DNA of 64,000 nucleotides. It comes from Arthrobacter sp. ES3-54. GTDB taxonomy: Bacteria > Actinomycetota > Actinomycetes > Actinomycetales > Micrococcaceae. The position numbers and the translations under genes were made by a program. The number at the start of each line of letters is the position of its first letter. Position 1 is the stretch's first letter. The notes under the pieces are model-generated. The model was not told the DNA's origin. It ran no database searches and saw only the letters and a list, made by a program, of their open reading frames with translations. The DNA lies in NCBI RefSeq assembly GCF_029504395.1, contig NZ_JAQFIF010000006.1, positions 62,001 through 126,000 of the forward strand, given 5' to 3'. Shown here piece after piece: positions 39,456 to 48,652 of this stretch.

Positions 39456-41126
39456 ATGCCGGTCCTGTTCTACCTGCCGCCGATGCTGCTGCTCGGCCCG
39501 GCGATCGCAGCGCTACTCGTCTATGCCGTGCTGCGGTGGGTGATCTGGCCGCCCGGGGCGGGAACCTCGCCGCAGAGCGTGTCGGAACACGGGCTGTGGG
39601 TGGGTGTGATCGGCTGGCTGGCGAGCTCGCTCCAGGGCGCCATGACTCTTGGCATCATCCCTGCCAATCCGTCAGCGGCCGTCGCCATGGTGAGCGCCGA
39701 GGCGATCGTCCCGGCCCTGGCATGGCCGGTCCTGGGCTGCCTGACCGTGCACGCCCTGGGCCAGGTCAGTTACCCGGGTCCGCGGCGAATGCGGCGGGAG
39801 GCCGTGCTGTCCGTGCGGCGCATCAGGGACTTCCTGCCCCGCAGGCTGGCCTTGACCACGGCGGCGATCTTCGCCTCGGCCGCCGCGGCCATCGCCCGGA
39901 CCGCCACGCTGCCCGGATTCGCGGCCGTGGCTCCTAGCACGGTCAGCGACGGCCCGGACAACTACGACAACGGCGACAACTACTACTACGGCGGCGGCGA
40001 CGGCCGCATCCCCGGACCGGAGGAGGCCGCTTGGCTCGGCGGCGCCTTGCTGGTGCTGGCCGTCGGGACGTGGCTGGTTTTGTGGCTGATCGCCCGCCGC
40101 CGCCAGCTGGAGTCCCTCGACGCCGCCGACAACGCTGTACTGCGGACCATCGCAATGAACCGGCTGCTGCGCACAGTGTCGACCGTGGCTGCCGGGCTGG
40201 CAGTCATCGCGGGTAACTTCGCGTCCCGTCCCGATCCCGCACAGGGGCTTACGTCGTGGTCGAACTTCGCCGGCCTCGCGGCAACCGTGGTCCTCCTCGT
40301 CATGTGGTGGTGGCGGCCCCCTCGGCTCGCGGCCGCCACCCTGGGCGTCCGGAACCGGCCGGAAACAGGGGTCGCCACCGGCCGCCAGCACGCGGCCGCC
40401 AGGCTGGTCTCGTCCCTCGGGGCGCTGCTGGGGCTGGCGGCCGCCGTGCCGCTGGCCGCCGGCGCCTTCCTCTCCCCACTCCTCACGGCTGCCGGCAGCT
40501 ACGGTCTTGCGGGCATCGTGGCACTCACGGCCGCTTCCGTGCTACTGGTCATTGCCGCCGGCGAGTTCCTGTTGCAGCGCAACTACGGCAGTCCCGAAGC
40601 GCCGCGCGGCTGGCCGCGGCAACCAGTGAGCCCCGCCCTGCTGACCACGGCTGTCCTGGCGCTGCTCGCCTTCCTTGCCGTCCTGGGTGTTACCGCGGTG
40701 GGGCAGGCGCGCCTCGCCGAAGGCCCGGGCTGGGTGCCGGTCGGGCTGCTCACGGCCGGAGCGTGCGTTGCCTCCCTGCCGGCGTTCCTCACGGCCAGGT
40801 CCCGCCACGGCGTCCGCGATGCCCCGCGGGGCCTGGATGCCGCCCTGCGCGCGATCACCCTCCACCGGACCGTGCGGACCCTCGCGGCCACCCTCACAGT
40901 CCAGGCCGCAGCACTGCTGCTGACCCAGAGCCAGGCGTGGGCGGCAGTGTTCGGGCCGGACGCGTTCGGGACCGTCAATCCGGCCGCCGCAACATGGTGG
41001 CCGGCAACCCTGGCGGGCTCCGTCCTGGGCGCCGCGGCCCTGGTCATCGCCGTCATCCCTGTCCGTACTCTCGCCCGGGCACGGACCACTCAGGCCCCGC
41101 GGCCGGACAAAGAGCCCGCCACGTGA
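39456..41126 (+). CDS. Large polytopic membrane protein, GntR-associated
   Basis: This 556-residue protein has about twelve hydrophobic segments (first VLFYLPPMLLLGPAIAALL) and a short Tyr/Asp/Gly-rich loop (NYDNGDNYYYGGGDGR) near residue 170. No transporter or enzyme motif is recognised. The ATG at 39456 has GGGGG five bases upstream. Its end overlaps the GntR start in a GTGA junction, so it is translationally coupled to its likely regulator. It may be a permease-like partner of YtrA regulators, but no ATP-binding subunit is nearby. Confidence 0.75.
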   Translation: MPVLFYLPPMLLLGPAIAALLVYAVLRWVIWPPGAGTSPQSVSEHGLWVGVIGWLASSLQGAMTLGIIPANPSAAVAMVSAEAIVPALAWPVLGCLTVHALGQVSYPGPRRMRREAVLSVRRIRDFLPRRLALTTAAIFASAAAAIARTATLPGFAAVAPSTVSDGPDNYDNGDNYYYGGGDGRIPGPEEAAWLGGALLVLAVGTWLVLWLIARRRQLESLDAADNAVLRTIAMNRLLRTVSTVAAGLAVIAGNFASRPDPAQGLTSWSNFAGLAATVVLLVMWWWRPPRLAAATLGVRNRPETGVATGRQHAAARLVSSLGALLGLAAAVPLAAGAFLSPLLTAAGSYGLAGIVALTAASVLLVIAAGEFLLQRNYGSPEAPRGWPRQPVSPALLTTAVLALLAFLAVLGVTAVGQARLAEGPGWVPVGLLTAGACVASLPAFLTARSRHGVRDAPRGLDAALRAITLHRTVRTLAATLTVQAAALLLTQSQAWAAVFGPDAFGTVNPAAATWWPATLAGSVLGAAALVIAVIPVRTLARARTTQAPRPDKEPAT

Positions 41127-41527
41127 ACGCAGGGATCTCCATCAACCTGCGATCCCCCGTTCCCCCCTTCGAACAGATCCGGGCGCAGATCACGTCCCTC
41201 ATCACCGTCGGGACGCTGGCACCGGGAACCCGGCTGCCGACAGTCCGCAGCCTTGCGTCGGACTTGGGTCTAGCGGCCGGGACAGTCGCGCGGGCCTACA
41301 AGGAACTCGAACTGGCGGGACTGACCGAAACACGGCGGCGCAACGGCACTGTGGTCGCGGGGACCCCTGCCCCGCCGGCCCGTCCGGACGCCCCGGGGCG
41401 CGGGGCTGCCACCGCGGAGGTAATCGCCGCCGTCGACCGCTATATTGCGGAAGGCCGCAGTGCCGGGCTGGACGACGCCGCCCTGCTGGAGATCCTCCGG
41501 GCGAGACAGGGTTGGTCACACGAATAA
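41123..41527 (+). CDS. GntR-family regulator, YtrA type
   Basis: This 134-residue protein has an N-terminal GntR winged helix (PPFEQIRAQITSLITVGTL; LPTVRSLASDLGLAAGTVARAY) and only a short C-terminal region, as in the YtrA subfamily. The GTG start overlaps the stop codon of the upstream membrane protein. YtrA regulators usually repress their own operon of membrane proteins. The operator at 39411-39430 fits this. Confidence 0.88.
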   Translation: MNAGISINLRSPVPPFEQIRAQITSLITVGTLAPGTRLPTVRSLASDLGLAAGTVARAYKELELAGLTETRRRNGTVVAGTPAPPARPDAPGRGAATAEVIAAVDRYIAEGRSAGLDDAALLEILRARQGWSHE

Positions 41528-41547
41528 GGGAGCCGGCGAGTTCTCAG

Positions 41548-41553
41548 TAGACT
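41548..41553 (+). promoter_or_regulatory. Leaderless -10 element (thyA)
   Basis: TAGACT ends six bases before the GTG start at 41560; the intervening bases are GGAACC. Confidence 0.5.
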
Positions 41554-41559
41554 GGAACC

Positions 41560-42363
41560 GTGAGCATTCCTACGCCCTATGAAGACCTCCTGCGCGACGT
41601 CCTCGAGCACGGCACGCACAAATCAGACCGCACCGGAACCGGCACCCTCAGCGTTTTTGGCCGCCAGCTCCGCTTTGACCTGAGCAAGAGCTTCCCGCTC
41701 ATCACCACCAAGCGGGTGCACTTCAAGTCCGTGGCCGTGGAGCTGCTCTGGTTCCTCCGCGGCGACACGAACGTCAAATGGATGCAGGACCAGGGCGTCA
41801 CCATCTGGGACGAATGGGCCGACGCCGACGGCGAACTCGGTCCCGTTTACGGGGTCCAGTGGCGTTCCTGGCCCACGCCCGACGGCGGCCACATCGACCA
41901 GATCGCCGAACTCATCGAGAACCTGAAGTCCAACCCGGACTCGCGCCGGCACATCGTCTCGGCGTGGAATGTCTCCGAACTCAAGGACATGGCACTGCCC
42001 CCGTGCCACGCGTTCTTCCAGTTCTACGTGGCCGACGGCAAGCTCTCCTGCCAGCTGTACCAGCGCTCGGCGGACACCTTCCTGGGCGTGCCGTTCAACA
42101 TCGCGTCCTACGCCCTGCTCACGCGCATGATCGCGCAGCAGACCGGCCTGGAACCGGGCGAATTCGTCTGGACCGGCGGGGACGTCCACATCTATGACAA
42201 CCACATGGACCAGGTCCTCAAACAGCTCGCCCGCGAGCCCTACGACTACCCCCAGCTGAACATCACCCGCAAGCCGGACTCCATCTTCGACTACACCCTC
42301 GAGGACTTCGAGGTGGTCGGCTACCAGCACCATCCGACGATTAAGGCCCCGATAGCCGTATGA
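41560..42363 (+). CDS. thyA: Thymidylate synthase
   Basis: This 267-residue enzyme methylates dUMP to dTMP with methylenetetrahydrofolate. The catalytic cysteine is C149 in [12 protein letters not shown] (E. coli C146). The [14 protein letters not shown] loop, [13 protein letters not shown] and [10 protein letters not shown] are conserved. The GTG start has no classic ribosome-binding site and follows a -10 element directly. Its stop overlaps the folA start (ATGA), coupling dTMP synthesis to dihydrofolate recycling. Confidence 0.97.
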   Translation: MSIPTPYEDLLRDVLEHGTHKSDRTGTGTLSVFGRQLRFDLSKSFPLITTKRVHFKSVAVELLWFLRGDTNVKWMQDQGVTIWDEWADADGELGPVYGVQWRSWPTPDGGHIDQIAELIENLKSNPDSRRHIVSAWNVSELKDMALPPCHAFFQFYVADGKLSCQLYQRSADTFLGVPFNIASYALLTRMIAQQTGLEPGEFVWTGGDVHIYDNHMDQVLKQLAREPYDYPQLNITRKPDSIFDYTLEDFEVVGYQHHPTIKAPIAV

Positions 42364-42953
42364 GCCACGAAGCCACCCCGGGCGTGCAGCCTGGCGATTT
42401 CACTGAACAACTCCGCGCGTCCACTACTGGCCTGGGGCTGGTCTGGGCCCAGACCAGCACCGGGGTCATCGGCCAGGCCGGTGCCATGCCATGGCACCTG
42501 CCCGAGGACATGAGGCACTTCAGCAGCCTCACCTCCGGGCACCCGGTCATCATGGGACGCAAGACCTGGGAGTCCTTCCCGGACAAGTACCGCCCGCTGC
42601 CCGACCGGACAAACATCGTCATCACCCGCCAGGCCGCCTGGCGCGACACCCCCGGCGCGGCGGGCGCCGTCGCGGTCGCGTCGCTCGATGACGCTTTGCT
42701 CGAATCCCAGTTCGTGCCCGGCCATGAGATGGTCTGGATCATTGGCGGCGGCGAGATATTTGCGCAGGCGCTGGACCTTGCCGACGTCGCCGTCGTGACC
42801 ACCATCGACACCACCGCCGAGGGGGACACGTTCGCTCCCGAGCTCGGCTACGACTGGACCGCCTCCGCCAGCCTCCCGGCCAGCGGCTGGCTAACCTCCG
42901 CCAACGGCACCCGCTACCGGATGACGCTGTGGCGCCGGACGGAGCCCAAGTAA
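42360..42953 (+). CDS. folA: Dihydrofolate reductase
   Basis: This 197-residue enzyme regenerates tetrahydrofolate using [31 protein letters not shown] (landmarks GVIGQAG and PWHLPED) holds the catalytic Asp/Glu region; [14 protein letters not shown] and the [18 protein letters not shown] loop follow. The first 24 residues are an extra N-terminal stretch compared with typical enzymes of about 160-170 residues. The ATG overlaps the thyA stop codon. Confidence 0.95.
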   Translation: MSHEATPGVQPGDFTEQLRASTTGLGLVWAQTSTGVIGQAGAMPWHLPEDMRHFSSLTSGHPVIMGRKTWESFPDKYRPLPDRTNIVITRQAAWRDTPGAAGAVAVASLDDALLESQFVPGHEMVWIIGGGEIFAQALDLADVAVVTTIDTTAEGDTFAPELGYDWTASASLPASGWLTSANGTRYRMTLWRRTEPK

Positions 42954-43171
42954 TGCTGCGCAAGCCGGAGACACTCTTTGTCCTGGGGTACATGCTCCTG
43001 CCCCTGCTCGCGTTGCTCTCGGCCATCGTGGGACTGACCATGATCCTGGGCGGCAACAAGATCCTTGGGGCGATCGTGCTCGTGGTGGTCACCCAGGTTT
43101 TCACCTTCGGGGCGGTCTTTGCGCTGCGCCGGCGCAAGGCGGCGCTGCTGGAAGAGCCGCGCGGGGAATAA
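42953..43171 (+). CDS. Small two-helix membrane protein after folA
   Basis: This 72-residue protein starts at an ATG overlapping the folA stop codon (TAATG). Two transmembrane helices (VLGYMLLPLLALLSAIVGLT; ILGAIVLVVVTQVFTFGAVF) precede a basic/acidic tail. No family is recognised. The coupling to thyA-folA is tight, yet a role in folate metabolism is not evident. Confidence 0.75.
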   Translation: MLRKPETLFVLGYMLLPLLALLSAIVGLTMILGGNKILGAIVLVVVTQVFTFGAVFALRRRKAALLEEPRGE

Positions 43172-43213
43172 AACCCGTGACGTAACCGACTGCGCCGGGC
43201 GGGCTGTGAAGTC

Positions 43214-43219
43214 TAAACT
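43214..43219 (+). promoter_or_regulatory. Leaderless -10 element (asd)
   Basis: TAAACT ends six bases before the asd ATG; GGGCCC lies between, with no ribosome-binding site. Confidence 0.5.
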
Positions 43220-43225
43220 GGGCCC

Positions 43226-44368
43226 ATGACTACAGCAGCTACCCCGTCCGTCGGCCTGGTCGGTTGGCGTGGCATGGTCGGTTCCGTCCTGATGCAGCGC
43301 ATGCAGGACGAGGGCGACTTCGCCACCATCAACCCGGTCTTCTTCTCCACCTCGAACGCGGGCGGCGCCGCCCCGGCCATTGCCGGTGCTGCCGCGGGCG
43401 CGGCCGGCAAGCTCGAGGACGCGTTTGACCTCGACACGCTGGCGAAGCTGCCCATTATTGTGACCGCCCAGGGCGGGGACTACACCAAACAGGTTCACGG
43501 CGAGCTCCGCAGCCGCGGCTGGGACGGCCTCTGGATCGATGCCGCCTCCACGCTGCGCATGAATGAGGACTCCATCATCGTGTTGGACCCCATCAACCGG
43601 GACGTCATCGACGACGGCCTCTCCGGCGGGGTGAAGGACTACATCGGCGGCAACTGCACCGTATCCTGCATGCTGATGGGACTGGGCGGGCTGTTCAAGA
43701 ACGACCTCGTCGAGTGGGGCACGTCCATGACGTACCAGGCGGCTTCCGGCGGCGGGGCGCGCCACATGCGTGAGCTGCTGAACCAGTTCGGCAGCCTCAA
43801 CGCCGAGGTGAGCACGGAACTGCAGGACCCGGCGTCGGCGATCCTGGAGATCGACCGGAAGGTCCTGGCGCACCAGCGCGCCGGCATTGACGCCACGCAG
43901 TTCGGCGTCCCGCTGGCCGGTTCCCTGATCCCTTGGATCGATGCGGACCTCGGCAACGGCCAGTCCAAAGAGGAGTGGAAGGCCGGGGTGGAGACGAACA
44001 AGATCCTTGGCACCTCCGCCGGGAACCGGGTCATTATGGACGGCCTGTGCGTCCGGATCGGTGCGATGCGCTCGCATTCCCAGGCCCTGACGCTGAAGCT
44101 GCGCGAGGACCTCTCGGTGGCCGAGATCGAGAAGCTCGTGGACGCGGACAACCAGTGGGCCCGCGTGGTGCCGAACACCAAGGAAGCCTCAATGGCCGAG
44201 CTCACCCCCGTGGCGGCGTCCGGCACGCTGGACATTCCGGTGGGCCGCATCCGCAAGCTGGAGATGGGCCCGGAGTACATCAGCGCGTTTACGGTCGGCG
44301 ACCAGCTGCTGTGGGGTGCCGCGGAGCCGCTGCGCCGCATGCTCCGCATCGCCACCGGAAACCTCTAG
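43226..44368 (+). CDS. asd: Aspartate-semialdehyde dehydrogenase
   Basis: This 380-residue enzyme reduces aspartyl phosphate to the semialdehyde on the way to lysine, diaminopimelate, threonine and methionine. It is of the E. coli-like long type: [15 protein letters not shown] binds NADP, the catalytic cysteine is C144 in GGNCTVSCM, and [10 protein letters not shown] contains active-site residues. It stands alone, not next to lysC. It is convergent with the next gene, with only five bases between the stop codons. Confidence 0.94.
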   Translation: MTTAATPSVGLVGWRGMVGSVLMQRMQDEGDFATINPVFFSTSNAGGAAPAIAGAAAGAAGKLEDAFDLDTLAKLPIIVTAQGGDYTKQVHGELRSRGWDGLWIDAASTLRMNEDSIIVLDPINRDVIDDGLSGGVKDYIGGNCTVSCMLMGLGGLFKNDLVEWGTSMTYQAASGGGARHMRELLNQFGSLNAEVSTELQDPASAILEIDRKVLAHQRAGIDATQFGVPLAGSLIPWIDADLGNGQSKEEWKAGVETNKILGTSAGNRVIMDGLCVRIGAMRSHSQALTLKLREDLSVAEIEKLVDADNQWARVVPNTKEASMAELTPVAASGTLDIPVGRIRKLEMGPEYISAFTVGDQLLWGAAEPLRRMLRIATGNL

Positions 44369-44373
44369 GAGCC

Positions 44374-45528
44374 TCAGGGACCCGCTTCGGCGCCCCTTCG
44401 GGCACCCGGTTCGGCGCCGCTTCTGGCACCAAGGAATCTGCGGTACTTCGCGGCCTGCAGCTCAAAGGACTTTTGAGCGGCAGGCCGCAGCCCGTTAACA
44501 GCATTGAAGGGTTCGGGCACGACGCCGGCGCCCCGGCCGCCCGGCGGCCCCGCCCACGTGCCGATCACCGTGCCGCCGGCCACGATGGTCTTCTTGAACA
44601 CGCCGTTGCCGCCGGGGACGATCTTGTCAGCGTGCTCCGGCGCCAGCACCACGGACCGGTCCGCATAGCCGAGCAGGAATTCATCGAACCCCGACAGCGC
44701 CAGCACCGAGCGCTGCCCCGGCACGCCATCGTCAAGCAGCGCTGCCGTTGCCGGCGAGAGCCAGTAGCTGGTACCCGCGAACTCGAGCTCCACCAGGCGG
44801 TCCTTGACCCGGGCCAGGGCCGCGCGGGTTTCCGTCAGGGGAATGCCGGACCACCAGGAAAAATCACGTTCCGTGGCGGGACCGTGGCTGCGCAGGTAGC
44901 GCAGCAGCCACTCAGCGATGCCGTCCGGGCGGTCCAGGGTCCGCGACTGGGTGATCCAGTCGCCGAAGGCAACCACCAGCTGCTGGTTGCCTGCCAGCGG
45001 GCCCTGCACCAGCACACCCCGCTGGCACAGGATCCCCAGCAGATGAATGCCGCGCTGGCCCGCCGTGGACTGGCCTGCCCGTTCGAAGGCCTCGAACAGC
45101 TCCGCCCGGCTGGCTGCACCTGCGGAGACCAGGCGCAGCGCGGACCCCGCTGCGGCCTCCACGTCCGTGTCATTGATGCCGAGGTCCCGGTGGCGTCCGG
45201 CCATGCCGCGGATCAGCCGTTCCGAGGTAATGGCCAGCATCCATTTCAAATCCTCGGGAGCCAGCACATGCAAGGTGCCGCGCATGGGCCAGGACCGGAC
45301 GATCTCCGCCCGGTCCAGCGCCCCGCGGACGTCATCGACGCGGGAACCCGGCACCCGCTGGCCGACAGCCCAGAGCACGGCCTGCAGGTCCTGGGCCTGC
45401 ATTGCCGTCATCCCGCGGACGGCTTCGGGGACGGACTGAAACCCTGGTCCCAGCAGTCCCTGGGCGGTCAGCCGCAACCTGCCAATGATCCCGGGGCTAA
45501 GTCGTCGGATGCCCGTCACTGCTGTCAT
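44374..45528 (-). CDS. Winged-helix DNA-binding protein (AlkZ/YcaQ-like)
   Basis: This 384-residue protein resembles the HTH_42/AlkZ family, whose members excise DNA crosslinks or alkylated bases. The N-terminal MTAMQAQDLQAVLWAVGQR region carries a QAQ-like motif similar to the catalytic one of that family; ATERDFSWWSGI and FDEFLLGYADRS are other family-like segments. Glycosylase activity is not assured. The ATG at 45526-45528 is preferred because a -10 element ends six bases before it; the frame is open for 21 further codons. The C-terminus is a 24-bp tandem duplication rich in Gly, Ala, Arg. Confidence 0.78.
   Translation of the reverse strand: MTAVTGIRRLSPGIIGRLRLTAQGLLGPGFQSVPEAVRGMTAMQAQDLQAVLWAVGQRVPGSRVDDVRGALDRAEIVRSWPMRGTLHVLAPEDLKWMLAITSERLIRGMAGRHRDLGINDTDVEAAAGSALRLVSAGAASRAELFEAFERAGQSTAGQRGIHLLGILCQRGVLVQGPLAGNQQLVVAFGDWITQSRTLDRPDGIAEWLLRYLRSHGPATERDFSWWSGIPLTETRAALARVKDRLVELEFAGTSYWLSPATAALLDDGVPGQRSVLALSGFDEFLLGYADRSVVLAPEHADKIVPGGNGVFKKTIVAGGTVIGTWAGPPGGRGAGVVPEPFNAVNGLRPAAQKSFELQAAKYRRFLGARSGAEPGARRGAEAGP
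44381..44428. repeat. 24-bp tandem duplication at a gene 3' end
   Basis: CCCGCTTCGGCGCCCCTTCG-type sequence at 44381-44404 recurs at 44405-44428 with three mismatches. It encodes the last residues of the AlkZ-like protein, giving GARSGAEP / GARRGAEAGP. Confidence 0.75.
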
Positions 45529-45534
45529 GGCTCC

Positions 45535-45540
45535 ATGGTA
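45535..45540 (-). promoter_or_regulatory. Leaderless -10 element (AlkZ-like gene)
   Basis: TACCAT on the minus strand ends six bases before the ATG at 45528. Confidence 0.45.
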
Positions 45541-45605
45541 AGGCGCCTGCGCTGGCTGTCGGGCTGTTGCCCGGCTCTTCCCAGCCGCCATCCAGCGGAC
45601 CTCTT

Positions 45606-45611
45606 TAGCCT
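45606..45611 (+). promoter_or_regulatory. Leaderless -10 element (gene at 45618)
   Basis: TAGCCT ends six bases before the ATG at 45618. The divergent AlkZ-like gene also seems leaderless, so two leaderless promoters stand back to back. Confidence 0.5.
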
Positions 45612-45617
45612 TGATGC

Positions 45618-46160
45618 ATGACTATGAGTGAGGTGTGGCCGCTGCTGCGGCCCCTGTGCCGGAAGCTGGCCCTGCTCGGCTGGGCCGCCAGCGCCGCCGG
45701 CATGGCTGCCGGGCTCGCGGTCGCCATCGCCAGCGGTACCCGGCTCTCGCCCATGATGAGCAACCTGCAGTTGGTGTCCGGTTTGTGCATGGCAGTGTCC
45801 GTGGGCAGCTTCGTCACGGCCGCTGCGCTGCAGCCGCGGGCACGGTCTCAGGCACAATCCCAGACACGGTCTCGGGCACGGTCTCAGGCGGGCGTGGAGC
45901 GCGGCAGCATTGCCCCGCGGGGCCGGGAGCTCCAGCTCGACTACACAGGCGAATTTCCGGCCACCGTGCAGGCCTTCCTGCTCGGCTCCCTGGCGTTTCT
46001 GGCCGGCGCCGTGGCGTTTGCCTGCGCCGGACTGGTGCTGCAAAGCGGGCCGAGCGTGCAGTCCGTGGCGTTCTGCCAGATCTTCCTGCTCGGCGCCGCG
46101 GCCTCCGGTTTCACCTTCATGCTCTTCAGCAAGGTGGCCCCCCGCCACGCGGAACGGTAG
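45618..46160 (+). CDS. Four-helix membrane protein of unknown function
   Basis: This 180-residue protein has two pairs of transmembrane helices (LALLGWAASAAGMAAGLAVA; VSGLCMAVSVGSFVTAAAL; then AFLLGSLAFLAGAVAFACAG and FLLGAAASGFTFMLF). The central loop contains a repetitive ARSQAQSQTRSRARSQA stretch from a 12-bp repeat. No family is recognised. It is convergent with murB, 49 bases apart. Confidence 0.72.
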   Translation: MTMSEVWPLLRPLCRKLALLGWAASAAGMAAGLAVAIASGTRLSPMMSNLQLVSGLCMAVSVGSFVTAAALQPRARSQAQSQTRSRARSQAGVERGSIAPRGRELQLDYTGEFPATVQAFLLGSLAFLAGAVAFACAGLVLQSGPSVQSVAFCQIFLLGAAASGFTFMLFSKVAPRHAER

Positions 46161-46209
46161 GCGGCCCGGATTTCCTAGGCTTTTGCTGGGCTTTTCCTAG
46201 GGATCGACC

Positions 46210-47277
46210 TCAGAGGGCGACGCCGATCAGCAGCGGTTCCGGGTGCAGTTCAATGCCAAAACGTTCGACGACGCCGTGGCGCACCTCGCGGGCAACGGCC
46301 AGCATGTCGGCCGCGCTCGCTCCGCCCCGGTTGGTGACGGCAAGCGTGTGCTTGGTGGACAGCGATGCCCGGCCGCCCGAGACGCTGTCCGGGTCCAGCC
46401 CGAAGCCCTTGGCGAACCCGGCCTGGTCGATCAGCCAGGCCGCCGAGAGCTTGGTCAGTCCATCCGCACCGGCAGGATAGCGCGGGGCCTGCTGCGGCAG
46501 CCTTGCCGCGACGTCTTCGGCCACGATCGGGTTCGTGAAAAAGGACCCCGTGGAGTACGTGTCACGGTCGTTCGCGTCCCAGACCATGCCCTTGGACGCC
46601 CGGAGCCGCAGCACTTCGCGCCGGACGTCGTTGGAGTAGGCCCGCCGGCCCTGCTCGACGCCGAGCGTCCGCGCGAGTTCGGCGTAGCGGACGGGGGCGC
46701 TCATCCGGCCGAGCGGGAGCTGGAATTCCACGGTGAGCACCACGTAGCGCGGCGAGCCGTTGACGGTGGTCCGCTTCAGGATGGAGTCCCGGTAGCCGAA
46801 TTTGAGTTCGGAATTGGTGAAGGTCTTCACCGCGTTGCGTTCCCGGTCCCAGGTGCGCACCGCGGCGATCGTCTGCGAGACATCGGCCCCGTAGGCACCG
46901 ACGTTCTGCACGGGAGTCGCGCCCGTGGCGCCGGGGATGCCGGAGAGTGCCTCGACGCCGGACCAGGCATGCTTCACGGCATGGTCAACGAACGCGTCCC
47001 AGTTGTGGCCGGCCTGGACCACCACCGCCACGCCGCCGCAGGAGTCCTCGGCGTTGACGGTGAACCCTTCGGAGGCGATCTTGAGCACCGTGCCGGGGAA
47101 CCCGTCGTCGGACACCAGCAGGTTGGAGCCGCCGCCGATGATCAGCAAGGGCTGGCCGGCGGCGTCCGCCGTGCGCACGGCGTCGATGATTCCGGCCTCG
47201 CTGCGGGCCTCGATGTAGCTGCCGGCGGGGCCGCCGACAGCGGAGGTGGTCAGGGCGGAGAGCTGGATCTGGGTCAC
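46210..47277 (-). CDS. murB: UDP-N-acetylenolpyruvoylglucosamine reductase
   Basis: This 355-residue flavoenzyme makes UDP-MurNAc, the second step of peptidoglycan precursor synthesis. FAD-binding LLIIGGGSNLLVSDDG, the active-site GSFFTNP serine and the C-terminal HPEPLLIG glutamate are all present; GYRDSILK is typical. The GTG start directly follows a TAGGCT -10 element. It lies downstream of the MFS gene on the same strand, 56 bases apart. Confidence 0.95.
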   Translation of the reverse strand: MTQIQLSALTTSAVGGPAGSYIEARSEAGIIDAVRTADAAGQPLLIIGGGSNLLVSDDGFPGTVLKIASEGFTVNAEDSCGGVAVVVQAGHNWDAFVDHAVKHAWSGVEALSGIPGATGATPVQNVGAYGADVSQTIAAVRTWDRERNAVKTFTNSELKFGYRDSILKRTTVNGSPRYVVLTVEFQLPLGRMSAPVRYAELARTLGVEQGRRAYSNDVRREVLRLRASKGMVWDANDRDTYSTGSFFTNPIVAEDVAARLPQQAPRYPAGADGLTKLSAAWLIDQAGFAKGFGLDPDSVSGGRASLSTKHTLAVTNRGGASAADMLAVAREVRHGVVERFGIELHPEPLLIGVAL

Positions 47278-47283
47278 CTGACC

Positions 47284-47289
47284 AGCCTA
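47284..47289 (-). promoter_or_regulatory. Leaderless -10 element (murB)
   Basis: TAGGCT on the minus strand ends six bases before the murB GTG. Confidence 0.5.
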
Positions 47290-47333
47290 GCCGGGATCAT
47301 CCGCTGGCCTAAGCCGGTACTAGCTATACCAAG

Positions 47334-48638
47334 CTAGCTGTATGGTCCCGGCACGGGCCCGGGGAGTTTGCGCGCCACCGGGGAGAGCAGGAAGCTGACA
47401 ATCAGCATCACCATGACGGCAAGCAGCGAGTGGAGAATGCCGACGTGCTCGGCCAGCAGCCCCAGCAGCGGCGGCCCGCACAGGAACGCTCCGTAGCCGA
47501 TCGTGGACACCACGGACACCCGGGCAGCGGCCTTGACGGGATCGTCGGCCGCGGCGGACATGCCCACCGGGAAGCCCAGCGAGGCACCGAGTCCCCAGAT
47601 GGCCAGGGCCACGTAAGCCAGCCACGGTACCGGGGCGAAGACGAACAAGCCGAGTCCCAGGACCGCCAGCGCGGCACACCAGCGCATCACCGGGACCCGG
47701 CCGAACCGGTCAAGGACCAGGGTGCCGGCGAAACGGCCGATGGTCATGAACGTGACGAACAGCCCGTAGCCGGCGGCTCCGGCGGCGTCGGTCTGGCCGT
47801 GCCCGTCGGCCAGCGCCAGGGCAACCCAGTCCCCCGCCGCCCCTTCGGCGAGGGCAAGGCCGAGGACCAGCACGCCCAGGAGCAGTGTGCGCTTGTCACG
47901 CCAGGCCTGCGCGATCTGGCGTTTGTTGTCCAGTGGCTGCTCCGGGACCGCGTCCGTCTGCCGGACGATCGGGATGGGCCCGGTGGATGGATCCTCAAAC
48001 GTGTCTGTCCCGGATGCCTTGAAGGGCCGCTCCCCCTCAACCGGCGTGATGTCCGCCCGGAACCAGGCAGCGGCGGTGGTCACCGAGCCGGCCACCAGCA
48101 GGCCCACCGAGGCGAGGTGCCAGAAGACGGGGATCCCGGCGGCGGCAGCCCAGGCACCCAGCCCGGCTCCCGCCACTGTGCCCAGGCTGAAGGAGCCGTG
48201 CAACCGGGGCATGATGTGCCGCCGGACCGCGCGTTCCACCGCGGCGCCCTCGACGTTCGAGGCCGTGTTCCAGCTTGCGGTGCCCAGCCCGATGATCGCC
48301 AGTCCCGCGGCGACCGCCACCGGGTTGGCCAGTACGGAGGTGCCGAAGCCTGCCAGCATCAGCCCGAAGCCGACCATGATGCTGCCGATCCGGATGGTGA
48401 GCTTGGAGCCGAGCCGGAGGACGATCAGGCCCGACGCGGACACGGACAGGAAGGACCCGGCCGTCATGCAGAGCAGGAGCAGCCCGATGGTGCCCGGGGT
48501 CAGATCCAGGCCATCGCGGATGGCCGGCAGCCGGGACACCCATGTGGAAAACGCGATTCCGCTCGCGCCGTAGGCCACCACCACAGCGTTCCGCCAGTGC
48601 GTGATCTCGGCGGCAGGAACGAAGAGAGCTTTGGTCAC
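47334..48638 (-). CDS. MFS transporter
   Basis: This 434-residue transporter has about twelve hydrophobic segments and a polar central loop near residues 195-235. Landmarks are AYGASGIAFSTWVSRLPAIRDGLDL in helix 1 and GRFAGTLVLDRFGRVPVMRW between helices 8 and 9. It resembles the YbjJ/FucP-type MFS group, often of sugar or unknown specificity. The GTG start lies 14 bases after the stop of the upstream dehydratase gene, with little of its own ribosome-binding site. Confidence 0.85.
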   Translation of the reverse strand: MTKALFVPAAEITHWRNAVVVAYGASGIAFSTWVSRLPAIRDGLDLTPGTIGLLLLCMTAGSFLSVSASGLIVLRLGSKLTIRIGSIMVGFGLMLAGFGTSVLANPVAVAAGLAIIGLGTASWNTASNVEGAAVERAVRRHIMPRLHGSFSLGTVAGAGLGAWAAAAGIPVFWHLASVGLLVAGSVTTAAAWFRADITPVEGERPFKASGTDTFEDPSTGPIPIVRQTDAVPEQPLDNKRQIAQAWRDKRTLLLGVLVLGLALAEGAAGDWVALALADGHGQTDAAGAAGYGLFVTFMTIGRFAGTLVLDRFGRVPVMRWCAALAVLGLGLFVFAPVPWLAYVALAIWGLGASLGFPVGMSAAADDPVKAAARVSVVSTIGYGAFLCGPPLLGLLAEHVGILHSLLAVMVMLIVSFLLSPVARKLPGPVPGPYS

Positions 48639-48652
48639 AGCAGCGCCATGGG

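Noticed and set aside
40256..41122. Upstream extension of the GntR frame across the membrane protein gene
   Set aside because: This part is out of frame with the membrane protein and rich in Arg, Gly and Pro; the GTG at 41123 fits the family start.
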